Shown: one piece after another, positions 8,730 through 17,567 of the stretch
Layout: each line of letters starts with the position of its first letter
Numbering within the stretch: the first letter of the stretch is position 1
Source of the DNA: JBALVT01 sp036960305
GTDB lineage: Bacteria; Pseudomonadota; Gammaproteobacteria; Pseudomonadales; Halieaceae
Direction of reading: 5' to 3'
Length of the DNA: 64,000 nucleotides
NCBI GenBank assembly: GCA_036960305.1
Contig: JBALWA010000018.1
Span: forward strand, 9,023 to 73,022
Made by a program: the position numbers and the translations under genes
Notes under the pieces: model-generated
The model's database searches: none
Told to the model about the DNA's origin: nothing
What the model saw: only the letters and a program-made list of their open reading frames with translations

Positions 8730-10204
8730 GCTTGTTCGGGCTCCCCTGTTGTGGGAAGGCTTTCCAATGGTTTCTGGGCAATATTGTAAAAGCCATACAG
8801 GACGGCGATGACGGGACACAAATAGTTGAAAAAGGCGAAGGGGGCGTAGCTGAATGTTGCGACACCCAGCGTTGCAGCCATATAGGCGCCACAGGTATTC
8901 CACGGGATTAAGGCTGAGGTCAAGGTAGCGGAGTCCTCCAGGGTGCGCGAGAGGTTGAGGCCGGACAGTCCGCGCCGCTGGTATTCATCCTTGAACATCC
9001 TGCCGGGTAGGGCGACAGATATGAACTGGTCCGCGGCCAGAATATTGGTGCTGATACAGGTCGCTACCGTTGTCGCTACCAGGGAGCCATTACTCTTGAC
9101 TCCCCTGAGTGCGAGATTCAGCAGATACTTGAGAATACCGGTGCGCTCCATGACTCCGCCAAACCCCAGGGCGCAGATGATTAGCCACACAGTATTGAGC
9201 ATACTGCTCATGCCCCCTTTACTGAGTAATGCGTCGAGAAATTCATTACCGCTTTTTGAGGTATAGCCGTCAAACAAACTGATCCAGACGCCCTTGAGCA
9301 GGATGAAGGGTCGGCTGAGTCCGTCGCTGTCACCCGCCAGTTTGGCCACGGTATCAGGCTGGAAAATAAGGGCAAAGACGGCGCCCGTCAGCGCGCTTAT
9401 TACAATCGCTGGATAGGCGGGGAAGCGCTTGTAAATCAGGCCCAGCATGACCGCCAGCGGCAGCAACAGGTGCAGGCCGAGATTAAATTCAGTGAGCATG
9501 CTTTCCTTGAGGGCCTCTATTTCCCTGGGTGTAGCGGCATCCGAACTGCCGATTGAAGCAAAGATGATCAGGGCGATAGTGAAACTGGGAATGGTGGTCC
9601 ACAACATATGGCGAATATGGTCGAACAGATCCACGCCGGTTGCGGCTGAAGCCAGGTTGGTGGTGTCCGACATAGGGGAGAGCTTATCGCCAAAGTAGGC
9701 TCCGGAAATGATGGCGCCGGCGGTGATGGAGGGGGACAGATTGAAACTCCCGGCGATACCCATCAAGCCTATTCCCAGCGTGCCTGCCACCGTCCATGAG
9801 CTGCCTATGCTAATAGCGACAATGGCACAAATAACTGCACTGGCGGCATAAAATATGGCGGGATTGAGTACCTGAACGCCGTAGTAAATCATCGCCGGTA
9901 CGGTACCACTTAAAATCCAGGTGCCGATCAGCATGCCGACTGACAGCAATATCAGGGTGGGGCCCAGGCCAACAACGATACCGGCAATGATTCCCTCCTG
10001 GGCCACTTTCCAGGGCATTTTTAGCCTGCGCCCCACAAGTGCTGCGACACAGGTGGCAAGCACCAGGGCGATTTGGTTGGCGCCATAGGAGGCATCTGAA
10101 CCGAACAGATAGACCGAGCAGGCCAGCAGGCTTACCAGGAACAGGATGGGAGTGAGCGCCAGCGCCAGAGTGAGTTCAGGAGGTGCGTACTTTGTGCTGC
10201 TCAA
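8726..10204 (-). CDS. nhaC: Na+/H+ antiporter, NhaC family
   Basis: A polytopic inner-membrane protein of about 492 residues, expected to exchange Na+ for H+ in sodium and pH homeostasis, which fits a marine bacterium. About a dozen hydrophobic helices are visible. Family motifs include the SGAYFGDKLSPMSDTTNLA segment (residues ~190-210) and the C-terminal ALIPWNTCGAYMAATLGV. No in-frame ATG precedes the first helix. The chosen start is TTG 10204, which has a good AGGAG eight bases upstream and gives an N-terminus SSTKYAPPEL. The frame remains open to 10396 without a good start. An out-of-frame two-codon ORF (ATG ACT TGA, 10209-10201) overlaps this TTG. Downstream it is coupled to the thioesterase by ATGA. 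Confidence 0.88.
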   Translation of the reverse strand: MSSTKYAPPELTLALALTPILFLVSLLACSVYLFGSDASYGANQIALVLATCVAALVGRRLKMPWKVAQEGIIAGIVVGLGPTLILLSVGMLIGTWILSGTVPAMIYYGVQVLNPAIFYAASAVICAIVAISIGSSWTVAGTLGIGLMGIAGSFNLSPSITAGAIISGAYFGDKLSPMSDTTNLASAATGVDLFDHIRHMLWTTIPSFTIALIIFASIGSSDAATPREIEALKESMLTEFNLGLHLLLPLAVMLGLIYKRFPAYPAIVISALTGAVFALIFQPDTVAKLAGDSDGLSRPFILLKGVWISLFDGYTSKSGNEFLDALLSKGGMSSMLNTVWLIICALGFGGVMERTGILKYLLNLALRGVKSNGSLVATTVATCISTNILAADQFISVALPGRMFKDEYQRRGLSGLNLSRTLEDSATLTSALIPWNTCGAYMAATLGVATFSYAPFAFFNYLCPVIAVLYGFYNIAQKPLESLPTTGEPEQA

Positions 10205-10407
10205 GTCATAGACTCCTGGCGGCGGTGAGTGATTGCTGTCGATCTTTTCAAGATTTCCAGAATGCACCAAAAGCCTTAGAGCGTACAGGCCGAAATCAAT
10301 CTTAGTCTTCCAGAGCAGTTTCAGTCTGACAGGGCGGTTCACTTGATTTAAGATAGCGATCACCGCGTGCTTTGTTAGCAATGGGTCGGGAAACAATGGG
10401 AGTGGGG

Positions 10408-11568
10408 ATGACAGGGTTCTTTAGGGCGGCATGGCTTTGCGCGCTTGTTCTGATACAAATGTCCGGCTGCACGGGTGTATTAACAGCGCCAGAGCCGGAG
10501 GTGGCTGAGAGGGACCTGGCTGTCATCGATAGTGGACCTTCTGCGAAAAAAATTCGGGTGAAGATTCTGGTCGAGGGCCTCAAGGAGCCATGGGGGATGG
10601 ATTTTCTTCCCGATGGCCGAATGTTGGTGACGGAAAAAGCGGGCGGGCTGAAACTGGTCGACCTGCGAGCGGACAAGTTGCGCGATGTCAGAGGTGTACC
10701 AGCCGTGGCCAATGCTGGACAGGGTGGCTTGATGGATGTACTGGCGCACCCGGCATTTGAGGATAATCGACTGATTTACTTCAGTTATACGGTCGAGGAA
10801 AACGGCTTGTACAGTACGCAGGTCAGCCGGGCGCGTTTGAAAAATCGCAGTCTCGTAGAACATGAAATTCTCTTTACAGCCAGGCCCTTTTTTAGTGAGC
10901 GTCGGCATTTTGGCTCGCGGCTCCTGCTGGATGAAGGTTATCTCTATATAACGGTGGGCGATCGTGGCAACCGCGATCTTGCCCAGACCCTCACTACCCA
11001 TAATGGCAAAGTTCTTCGACTTACCGAAGATGGGCAAACGCCTTTTGACAATCCATTTATTGCCAGTGCCAGCGCTCTTCCCGAGATCTGGAGCTACGGT
11101 CATCGCAATCCCCAAGGCATGGCTAAACATCCTGACACGGGTGAAATATGGATTAGCGAACACGGCCCGCAGGGAGGTGATGAGATTAACCGTCTGGTAG
11201 CCGGTGAAAACTATGGCTGGCCAGTGATTACCTATGGCGAAGAGTATGGCGGTGGCAAAATTGGCGAGGGCACACACAAGGCGGGGATGATGCAGCCCCT
11301 GGCCTACTACACCCCGTCGATAGGGACCGCAGGGATGGATTTTTATTCCGGCGATATTTACCCGGATTGGAAGCCATCTCTGGTGGTTGCCGGGTTGCGC
11401 CTGAACCAGATTGCCCGGCTTGAACTGGGGCCCGAGGGCGTGAGCAGGCGCTACCGATTGCTGGCGGGCCTTGGAATGCGTATAAGAGACGTAAAGATAG
11501 GGCCTGATGGCCTGATATACGCGCTGGCAGAGGGCTCCCGCCTGATTCGCCTGGAACCGGCGAACTAG
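10408..11568 (+). CDS. PQQ-dependent sugar (aldose) dehydrogenase, lipoprotein
   Basis: A 386-residue soluble-type quinoprotein related to E. coli YliI (Asd) and the GSDH family, expected to oxidise aldose sugars outside the cytoplasm with PQQ. The N-terminus is a lipoprotein signal with lipobox MSGC at residues 18-21. A six-bladed beta-propeller follows, with blade motifs EPWGMDFLPDGRMLVTEK, GGLMDVLAHP, ITVGDRGNRD, GKVLRL, IWSYGHRNPQGM, WISEHGPQGGDEIN and GENYGWP. ATG 10408 is chosen because GGGAG sits five bases upstream and it directly precedes the signal peptide. ATG 10381 and 10396 are in frame alternatives. No PQQ synthesis genes are in the window. Confidence 0.87.
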   Translation: MTGFFRAAWLCALVLIQMSGCTGVLTAPEPEVAERDLAVIDSGPSAKKIRVKILVEGLKEPWGMDFLPDGRMLVTEKAGGLKLVDLRADKLRDVRGVPAVANAGQGGLMDVLAHPAFEDNRLIYFSYTVEENGLYSTQVSRARLKNRSLVEHEILFTARPFFSERRHFGSRLLLDEGYLYITVGDRGNRDLAQTLTTHNGKVLRLTEDGQTPFDNPFIASASALPEIWSYGHRNPQGMAKHPDTGEIWISEHGPQGGDEINRLVAGENYGWPVITYGEEYGGGKIGEGTHKAGMMQPLAYYTPSIGTAGMDFYSGDIYPDWKPSLVVAGLRLNQIARLELGPEGVSRRYRLLAGLGMRIRDVKIGPDGLIYALAEGSRLIRLEPAN

Positions 11569-11819
11569 TTCCCCGTACCACGGATTGCCAGAAATCAGGA
11601 CATATGTCCACCCCATCCGGGGTCGGTCTGCAGATTCAGCACCTGAATAGTGGTCATTATTCCACCAGTAGGCAAGCTGTGCTAAAGTCCACGCCCCTTT
11701 TGCAATATGCAGGGGGACCAGGTAGGTGAGTCGCTCTAAAATGGTCCATAGAGGCCGTTTGCAGCACCGATGAAAATGGCGAAAAGCCAGTAGCACACAT
11801 AGATAGGTTTGGGTTAAAT

Positions 11820-12962
11820 ATGCGCATAGCAATTCCAAAAGAGACGCACCCAGGTGAAAATCGGGTGCCAATCACGCCCGACACAGCGAAGAAGCTGTGT
11901 CGCCTGGGCGCTGATGTGGTGGTTGAAACAGGTATGGGGGTAGGCTCCGGCTTCTCCGATGAGCAATACACCGAGGTGGGCGCTTCCATCTCCGGTGATC
12001 GGGCCGGGTTGTTTGGCAGCGCTGATGTTTTGCTGCGCCTGCGTAAGCCCACCCTGGATGACGTGGCACTGATGAAATCCGGTGCGATTAATATCAGTTA
12101 TCTGGATCCCTTCAACGAGCATGAACTCGTGAATGCCCTCAAGGCACAGGGCGTGACCGCTATCAGTATGGAAATGATCCCCCGTACTACGCGCAGCCAG
12201 AAGATGGATGCCCTGAGCTCCCAGGCTAACCTGGCCGGCTATGTCATGGTGATGCTGGCAGCGTCCAAATTACCGCGTATTTTCCCCATGATGATGACTC
12301 CGGCCGGTACCCTTAAACCCGCCAAGGTCTTCATTATTGGTGCCGGTGTGGCCGGTTTGCAGGCGATTGCTACCGCCAAGCGCCTGGGCGCCAAGGTCAC
12401 GGCCTTTGATACCCGTCCTGTGGTTGCCGAGCAGGTGCAGTCACTGGGTGCCAAATTCCTCGAAATTGACCTCGGTGAGGTTGGGGAGACGTCCGGTGGT
12501 TACGCTAAAGAGCTGACCCCGGAACAGATCCAGATGCAGCGCGATGCACAGAAAGAATTTATTGCCGACTCCGATGTAGTGATTACCACCGCCCAGGTGT
12601 TTGGCCGCAAGGCGCCGGTGATTGTGACCCGCGACATGGTCGAGGGTATGGCCCCCGGCTCTGTCGTGGTGGATATGGCCGCCGAGTCTGGCGGTAATGT
12701 GGAGGGCTCTGTCGCTAATGAAATCGTCGATATCAACGGTGTCACCGTGATTGGCCAGGGCAACCTGTCCAATGAGGTGTGCCGGGATGCCAGCCAGATG
12801 TACTCCGCCAATCTCTTCAACCTGGTGGAAGACAACTGGGACAAGGAGGCCAATATCTTCAAGTTGGATTTCGAAGACGACATCCTGCCCGGCTGCATCA
12901 TTACCCACGGCGGTGACGTGGTGCACGAAACCATCAAGAACATTCTGGAAGGAGGAAGCTGA
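11820..12962 (+). CDS. pntAA: NAD(P) transhydrogenase subunit alpha part 1 (NAD-binding)
   Basis: The soluble NAD(H)-binding domain I of the proton-translocating transhydrogenase, which makes NADPH from NADH using the proton gradient. The product is 380 residues. It resembles alanine dehydrogenase at the N-terminus (RIAIPKETHPGENRVPITPD) and has a Rossmann motif GAGVAGLQAIATAKRLGA around residue 174, plus GQGNLSNEVCRDASQMYS near the end. The split alpha subunit (AA and AB as separate genes) matches the Rhodospirillum and Pseudomonas arrangement, not the fused E. coli PntA. Only one base separates its TGA from the pntAB start, so the three genes form an operon. Confidence 0.97.
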   Translation: MRIAIPKETHPGENRVPITPDTAKKLCRLGADVVVETGMGVGSGFSDEQYTEVGASISGDRAGLFGSADVLLRLRKPTLDDVALMKSGAINISYLDPFNEHELVNALKAQGVTAISMEMIPRTTRSQKMDALSSQANLAGYVMVMLAASKLPRIFPMMMTPAGTLKPAKVFIIGAGVAGLQAIATAKRLGAKVTAFDTRPVVAEQVQSLGAKFLEIDLGEVGETSGGYAKELTPEQIQMQRDAQKEFIADSDVVITTAQVFGRKAPVIVTRDMVEGMAPGSVVVDMAAESGGNVEGSVANEIVDINGVTVIGQGNLSNEVCRDASQMYSANLFNLVEDNWDKEANIFKLDFEDDILPGCIITHGGDVVHETIKNILEGGS

Positions 12963-12963
12963 C

Positions 12964-13251
12964 ATGGCGATTGTATTCCTGACATTCATACTCATGTTGT
13001 CCATCTTTCTGGGCTTCGAATTGATTACCAAGGTACCTGCTACCTTGCACACGCCGCTGATGTCCGGTGCGAATGCCATCTCCGGCATTACCGTGGTGGG
13101 CGCCATCAGCCTGGCGGGAACCGGGCAACAGGATCTGGCCAATTGGTTGGGTGCCGGTGCAGTCGCTTTGGCTTCTATTAACGTTGTTGGCGGCTATATG
13201 GTGACCGACCGCATGCTGGCCATGTTCAAGAAGAAAGAAGGTGGTAAGTAA
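12964..13251 (+). CDS. pntAB: NAD(P) transhydrogenase subunit alpha part 2 (membrane)
   Basis: A 95-residue membrane subunit supplying the first helices of the proton channel domain II. Three or four hydrophobic segments are visible: residues 2-20, roughly 38-58 and 62-85. The conserved segment GFELITKVPATLHTPLMSGANAISGI matches the family. The GGAGGAAG ribosome binding site lies inside the end of pntAA, just before ATG 12964. Its TAA overlaps the pntB ATG by one base (TAATG), so translation of the two membrane subunits is coupled. Confidence 0.96.
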   Translation: MAIVFLTFILMLSIFLGFELITKVPATLHTPLMSGANAISGITVVGAISLAGTGQQDLANWLGAGAVALASINVVGGYMVTDRMLAMFKKKEGGK

Positions 13252-14621
13252 TGGAAGCGCTCAATAGTCTTGAATTATTCATCCAGTTTGCCTATGTCGC
13301 ATCAGGCGGGCTCTTTATTTATGGCCTGAAGCTGCTGGGTCACCCTGACAGCGCCAGACGCGGAAACATGGTCTCAGCGGTAGCGATGTTGGTTGCGATC
13401 GTCGTGGCGTTGTTAGACCAGGGTATTGTCGAATACCAGTGGATTTTGTTGGGATTTGTAGTCGGTGGCGTTATTGGTGGTGCGGTTGCACGCATGGTGC
13501 AAATGACGTCCATGCCCGAAATGGTTGCCCTGTTTAACGGTTTTGGCGGTATGGCGAGTCTGTTGGTGGGCTGGGCATCGATCTCCACGGCCAGTGGCAC
13601 CTTTACTATGGTGACCATTGTTTTAGCAATTCTGATAGGTGGGTTGACGTTTACCGGTTCTCTTATCGCCTACGGCAAGCTGAGCGAGAAAATCGGCAGC
13701 GGCGCGGTGATGTTCAAGGGCCAGCAAGTGGTCAACAGCCTGATTGTGCTGGGTATCCTGGGCAGTGCCGCAATGTTCTGTATTGAGCCTGGCAACCCCC
13801 AGTGGTTATACATTGTGATCGCGCTGTCACTGGTGTTTGGTGTGATGGCGGTGATTCCCATTGGCGGTGCCGATATGCCGGTGGTGATCTCCCTGCTGAA
13901 CTCCTACTCCGGCCTCGCGGCCTGTGCGGCGGGTTTTGCGATCAACAACAACATCCTGATTGTCGCCGGATCGCTGGTGGGTGCCTCCGGCATCATCCTG
14001 ACCCAGATCATGTGTAAGGCCATGAACCGCTCCTTGAGCAATGTGTTGTTCAGTGGTTTTGGTTCCGTCAGCGATGACACCACCGTGGTTGAGGGCGAAA
14101 TCAAGCCGATTACAGCCGAAGATGCCTATTACGTCCTGGAAGCCGCCACCAATGTGGCGATCATCCCGGGTTATGGCATGGCGGTAGCGCAGGCCCAGCA
14201 CGTGGTAAAGGAGCTCACTGAGTTACTGGAGCAGAATGGCGCGGAAGTAAACTTCGGCATTCACCCGGTGGCGGGGCGTATGCCCGGTCACATGAACGTG
14301 TTGCTGGCTGAGGCCGATGTGCCCTACGAGCAGTTGCTGGAGATGGATGAGATCAACCCGCGTATGGAAAACGTGGATGTGGCGATTGTGATTGGTGCCA
14401 ATGATGTGGTTAACCCCGCGGCCCGGGAATCCGAGTCCAGCCCGATCTACGGTATGCCGGTGATCAACGTCGACTCCGCCAGAACGGTGTTTGTCCTGAA
14501 GCGCTCTATGGCTTCCGGCTTTGCCGGTATCGAGAACCCCTTGTTCTACAAGGACAACACACGGATGCTGTTTGGCGACGCCAAGGCATCCATCGGTACG
14601 CTGATACGCGAATTTACTTAA
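13251..14621 (+). CDS. pntB: NAD(P) transhydrogenase subunit beta
   Basis: A 456-residue subunit combining the remaining membrane helices (residues ~5-260) with the NADP(H)-binding domain III. The latter is recognised by PGYGMAVAQAQH, GIHPVAGRMPGHMNVLLAEA, VAIVIGANDVVNPAA and the C-terminal YKDNTRMLFGDAK. It is the last gene of the pntAA-pntAB-pntB operon and is followed 22 bases later by a strong intrinsic terminator. Full length, with no disruption. Confidence 0.97.
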   Translation: MEALNSLELFIQFAYVASGGLFIYGLKLLGHPDSARRGNMVSAVAMLVAIVVALLDQGIVEYQWILLGFVVGGVIGGAVARMVQMTSMPEMVALFNGFGGMASLLVGWASISTASGTFTMVTIVLAILIGGLTFTGSLIAYGKLSEKIGSGAVMFKGQQVVNSLIVLGILGSAAMFCIEPGNPQWLYIVIALSLVFGVMAVIPIGGADMPVVISLLNSYSGLAACAAGFAINNNILIVAGSLVGASGIILTQIMCKAMNRSLSNVLFSGFGSVSDDTTVVEGEIKPITAEDAYYVLEAATNVAIIPGYGMAVAQAQHVVKELTELLEQNGAEVNFGIHPVAGRMPGHMNVLLAEADVPYEQLLEMDEINPRMENVDVAIVIGANDVVNPAARESESSPIYGMPVINVDSARTVFVLKRSMASGFAGIENPLFYKDNTRMLFGDAKASIGTLIREFT

Positions 14622-14643
14622 GCAAGCATGTAGTGGTACTAAC

Positions 14644-14671
14644 AACGCCGACCTTTGTGTCGGCGTTTTTC
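14644..14671 (+). terminator. Rho-independent terminator of the pnt operon
   Basis: A perfect nine-base-pair stem (AACGCCGAC with GTCGGCGTT, loop CTTTGT) runs into a short T-tract. It begins 22 bases after the pntB stop codon and ends transcription of the transhydrogenase operon before the hemerythrin gene. Confidence 0.9.
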
Positions 14672-14862
14672 ATTCAGCCATGCCATCCTGTCTGGCTCTG
14701 AATTCATGCCAGACCGGAAAAACAGTGAGAGAGGGCCGGGTTGGTATAAAAATTCGGTACCCCCGGCAGTTGTTTATTCTATGAGCAGGATCAATGTAGT
14801 AATAGGCTGGACAGGTTAATCTCAGGGCTTATTCTATGGGAAATTTGAGTGGAGGGCGCGCG

Positions 14863-15813
14863 ATGGCGGCCAAAAAGAATGTAGGGCCAGGGTATACCAA
14901 GGCTCAATGGGACAAAAAGGGTCCCGGAACGCCCAAGAAAGGGGCGAAGGTCCGGCCCCTGATGGAAACGCTGCGTGCGGAACATCGCCATCTGGCGAGT
15001 GTGATGGAGCTGTTTCGTGAACAGCTCCACGCCATAGAGCAGGGCGAATTGGTCGATACACACGTGATCTACGAGATTATGGACTACCTGGTTCGCTGGC
15101 CAGATCGCTTCCACCACCCCCGGGAAGACCTGATCTACGCGCGAGTGGCCGAAATTGACGCCTCCGCCGCGGATAACGTGGACAGCTTGCAGCGTGAACA
15201 TGATGTTATGGCCAAGGAATCTCGGGCGGTATTGCGAGATATCGAGCGCTGGCGCGAAGGCGAGGGTGATGGGAACGCCGTAATCAAGAGCGGCGGAGCG
15301 TATGTTGAGCGCCTGTTCGCTCATATGAACAATGAGGAAAAGCTGGTTTTTCCGCAGATTGAAGCGGTTCTTACGGCGACCGATTGGCGCGAGCTGGAAA
15401 TAGATGACCAGTTGCGTCCGGTGACAGACCCAGTCTTTGGGGGGCGTGTTGACCGGGAATTCCGCAATATGGCGCGCAAACTACGTCGTAAGTTACGTGT
15501 GCAGGTCGAGCGCGGAGCGATGATAGAGTGGGTGGGTATCGAGGCGCTGATGGAGTCGATTGAAGTGCTGTCTATGGCTTATGACAATTCGAAAAATGCG
15601 ACCGGAGACCACCTGCGCGGAGCGCTGGATGACGCGAAAGTCATGATCCGGGAGAACCTGTTAACCGGGCCCTTGCGCTGTGTAGTAAACAACACGAAAA
15701 TCACTTTTGATCTTGTTGGCGACGTGGTGGATATTACCAAGGACGCTATCGAGGATCTGTCCCGGGTTAATCAGGCGCGTAAAGACCGCGTGCGCCTGGT
15801 AGCTGGCGACTAG
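14863..15813 (+). CDS. Hemerythrin HHE-domain protein with C-terminal helical extension
   Basis: A 316-residue protein whose first half is a hemerythrin four-helix bundle, expected to bind a di-iron centre. Candidate ligands are His41/His43 (EHRHLA), His85 and Glu88 (FHHPREDLIY), His113 (REHDVM), and His154 with Glu158 (HMNNEEKLVFP). A lysine- and glycine-rich tail of about 30 residues precedes the bundle. About 120 mostly charged helical residues follow, containing a basic MARKLRRKLRVQ segment; I do not recognise this part. ATG 14863 is chosen because GGAGGG lies six bases upstream. ATG 14836 is in frame but lacks such a site. Function could be oxygen, NO or iron sensing; the sequence does not decide. 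Its TAG shares a CTAG with the stop of the convergent ABC gene. Confidence 0.85.
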   Translation: MAAKKNVGPGYTKAQWDKKGPGTPKKGAKVRPLMETLRAEHRHLASVMELFREQLHAIEQGELVDTHVIYEIMDYLVRWPDRFHHPREDLIYARVAEIDASAADNVDSLQREHDVMAKESRAVLRDIERWREGEGDGNAVIKSGGAYVERLFAHMNNEEKLVFPQIEAVLTATDWRELEIDDQLRPVTDPVFGGRVDREFRNMARKLRRKLRVQVERGAMIEWVGIEALMESIEVLSMAYDNSKNATGDHLRGALDDAKVMIRENLLTGPLRCVVNNTKITFDLVGDVVDITKDAIEDLSRVNQARKDRVRLVAGD

Positions 15814-17567
15814 GCCTTTTCTTCACGAAACTGCAGCCTTGCAAGGCGAGCGTAGAGTTCTGAGCTCTCAAGAAGGGATTCGTGGGTGCCTGTTGCGACC
15901 ACTTTTCCCCCGTCGAGAACAGCGATCTTGTCTGCGTGCAGAATCGTGGACAGGCGGTGGGCGATGATCACCGTCGTGCGATTTTGCATCAATTCCTGCA
16001 GTGCGAGTTGAACCTGGTACTCACTCTCGGTATCCAGGGCGCTTGTCGCTTCATCCAGTAACAGTATGTCCGGGTTATTCAGGATTGCCCTTGCCAGCGC
16101 TATTCGCTGTCGCTGGCCGCCTGACAGTCTTACGCCCTGCTCCCCCAGATGGCTCTGGTAGCCCTCGGGTAGCATATCGATAAATTCGTGGGCATGGGCC
16201 GCTTTTGCTGCATTCACAATCTCATCATCACTCGCACCCGGTTTGCCGTAGGCGATGTTATAGCGCACATCAGCCGTGAAAAGCGCAGGTTGTTGTGGCA
16301 CCAGTGCCATGTGGGCACGTAGTTGTTGCAGGCCCAGTGACTTGATATTCCTGTTATCGAGTATTACGGCACCTTCCTGTGGGTCGTAAAATCGTTGCAA
16401 TAGCTCGAAAACTGTCGATTTTCCAGCGCCCGAGGGTCCCACCAACGCCAGGCTCTTGCCCGCCTCGATGTGGAGGCTGAAGCAGTCCAGTGCCGCTGTG
16501 TCGGGCCGGGTGGGATAGTGGAATGTTACCTGGTCAAAACGTAATTCGGCGCGGGATATTTTGTTATCTGCACCAGACTCCGTTGACTCAACAATAATGC
16601 TGCGGGTGCCCAGTAGGTCCAGCAGTCGCTCAGCTGCGCCGGCCGCACGCTGTAGCTCCCCCCAGACTTCAGAAATGGTGGCCACACCGCTGCCCACCAT
16701 GATGGCGTAGAACACGAATGCGCCTAATTCTCCGCCTGTCATGCGGCCACTAATCACGTCCTGGCCTCCCTGCCACAGCATGCCGGACATGCTGACAAAC
16801 AGCAGCAGGATGGAGCCGCAAATGAGCATTGAGCGCTGCCATATTCGCCTTCGCGCGATCGCAAAGGCGCGTTCCACCTCGTTGGCAAAGGCCTGCTTTT
16901 CAAAAGCTTCCCGCGTATAGCTCTGAACTATCTTGACATGCTGGATAATCTCCCCGGCGTAACTGCCCACGGTGGCGATACTGTCCTGGCTCTCATTTGA
17001 GAGCCGTCTTACCCTGCGTCCGAAGATCAAAATAGGCATAAGAATGAGCGGTACGCCCGCTGCGATAATCAGGCTCAGCTTGAGGTTGGTAATAAACATC
17101 ATAAACAGGGCGCCCACCAGGGTGAGGCTACTTCGCAGCGCCATACTGAAGGAGGAGCCGATGATGGTCTGTAACAGGGTGGTATCTGTGGTGAGACGCG
17201 ACATGATCTCGCCGCTGCGATTGGTTTCAAAATAGCCCGGATGTAAGGTCACGATGTTGTCGAAAACCGCGATCCGTAGATCTGCGCTGACGCGCTCTCC
17301 CAACCAGGACACCTGATAGAAGCGGATAAAGGTGCCGATAGCCATGGCGGCGGCGATGGCTATCAGGAACAGGATGGCATTGAGCAGGTCGCCGCGATCC
17401 CCGGCAAATCCCTCATCTATCAGGACCTGGACGGCCTTGCCCATTGACAGGGTCGCAGCGGCGGTAAAGAGGAGAGCGCAACTGGCCGCGACCAGTCGCA
17501 ATTTGTATTGCTTCAGAAAGCCCAATACGGGCCAGAGTGTGCCCAGGCGGTTGCGATCTGGGTTCAA
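15810..17567 (-). CDS. ABC transporter, fused permease and ATPase (MsbA-like exporter)
   Basis: A 585-residue half-transporter that should form a homodimeric exporter in the inner membrane. Six membrane helices occupy residues ~15-315. The ATPase domain follows with Walker A GPSGAGKST (~residue 380), signature LSGGQRQR, Walker B ILLLDEATSALD and switch IIAHRLST. It resembles the MsbA-related group, but the substrate is unknown, and true MsbA is usually next to lpxK, which is absent here. The start appears to be TTG 17567, overlapping the mscS stop codon as TTGA. No other suitable start precedes the first helix. It is the last gene of the long minus-strand run. Confidence 0.9.
   Translation of the reverse strand: MNPDRNRLGTLWPVLGFLKQYKLRLVAASCALLFTAAATLSMGKAVQVLIDEGFAGDRGDLLNAILFLIAIAAAMAIGTFIRFYQVSWLGERVSADLRIAVFDNIVTLHPGYFETNRSGEIMSRLTTDTTLLQTIIGSSFSMALRSSLTLVGALFMMFITNLKLSLIIAAGVPLILMPILIFGRRVRRLSNESQDSIATVGSYAGEIIQHVKIVQSYTREAFEKQAFANEVERAFAIARRRIWQRSMLICGSILLLFVSMSGMLWQGGQDVISGRMTGGELGAFVFYAIMVGSGVATISEVWGELQRAAGAAERLLDLLGTRSIIVESTESGADNKISRAELRFDQVTFHYPTRPDTAALDCFSLHIEAGKSLALVGPSGAGKSTVFELLQRFYDPQEGAVILDNRNIKSLGLQQLRAHMALVPQQPALFTADVRYNIAYGKPGASDDEIVNAAKAAHAHEFIDMLPEGYQSHLGEQGVRLSGGQRQRIALARAILNNPDILLLDEATSALDTESEYQVQLALQELMQNRTTVIIAHRLSTILHADKIAVLDGGKVVATGTHESLLESSELYARLARLQFREEKA

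Noticed and set aside
10480..11871. A 463-codon minus-strand open frame antisense to the PQQ dehydrogenase
   Set aside because: No family resemblance and no ribosome binding site. The plus-strand gene has a signal peptide and propeller motifs.
12441..13142. A 233-codon minus-strand frame antisense to pntAA-pntAB
   Set aside because: A shadow of the highly conserved transhydrogenase genes on the plus strand.
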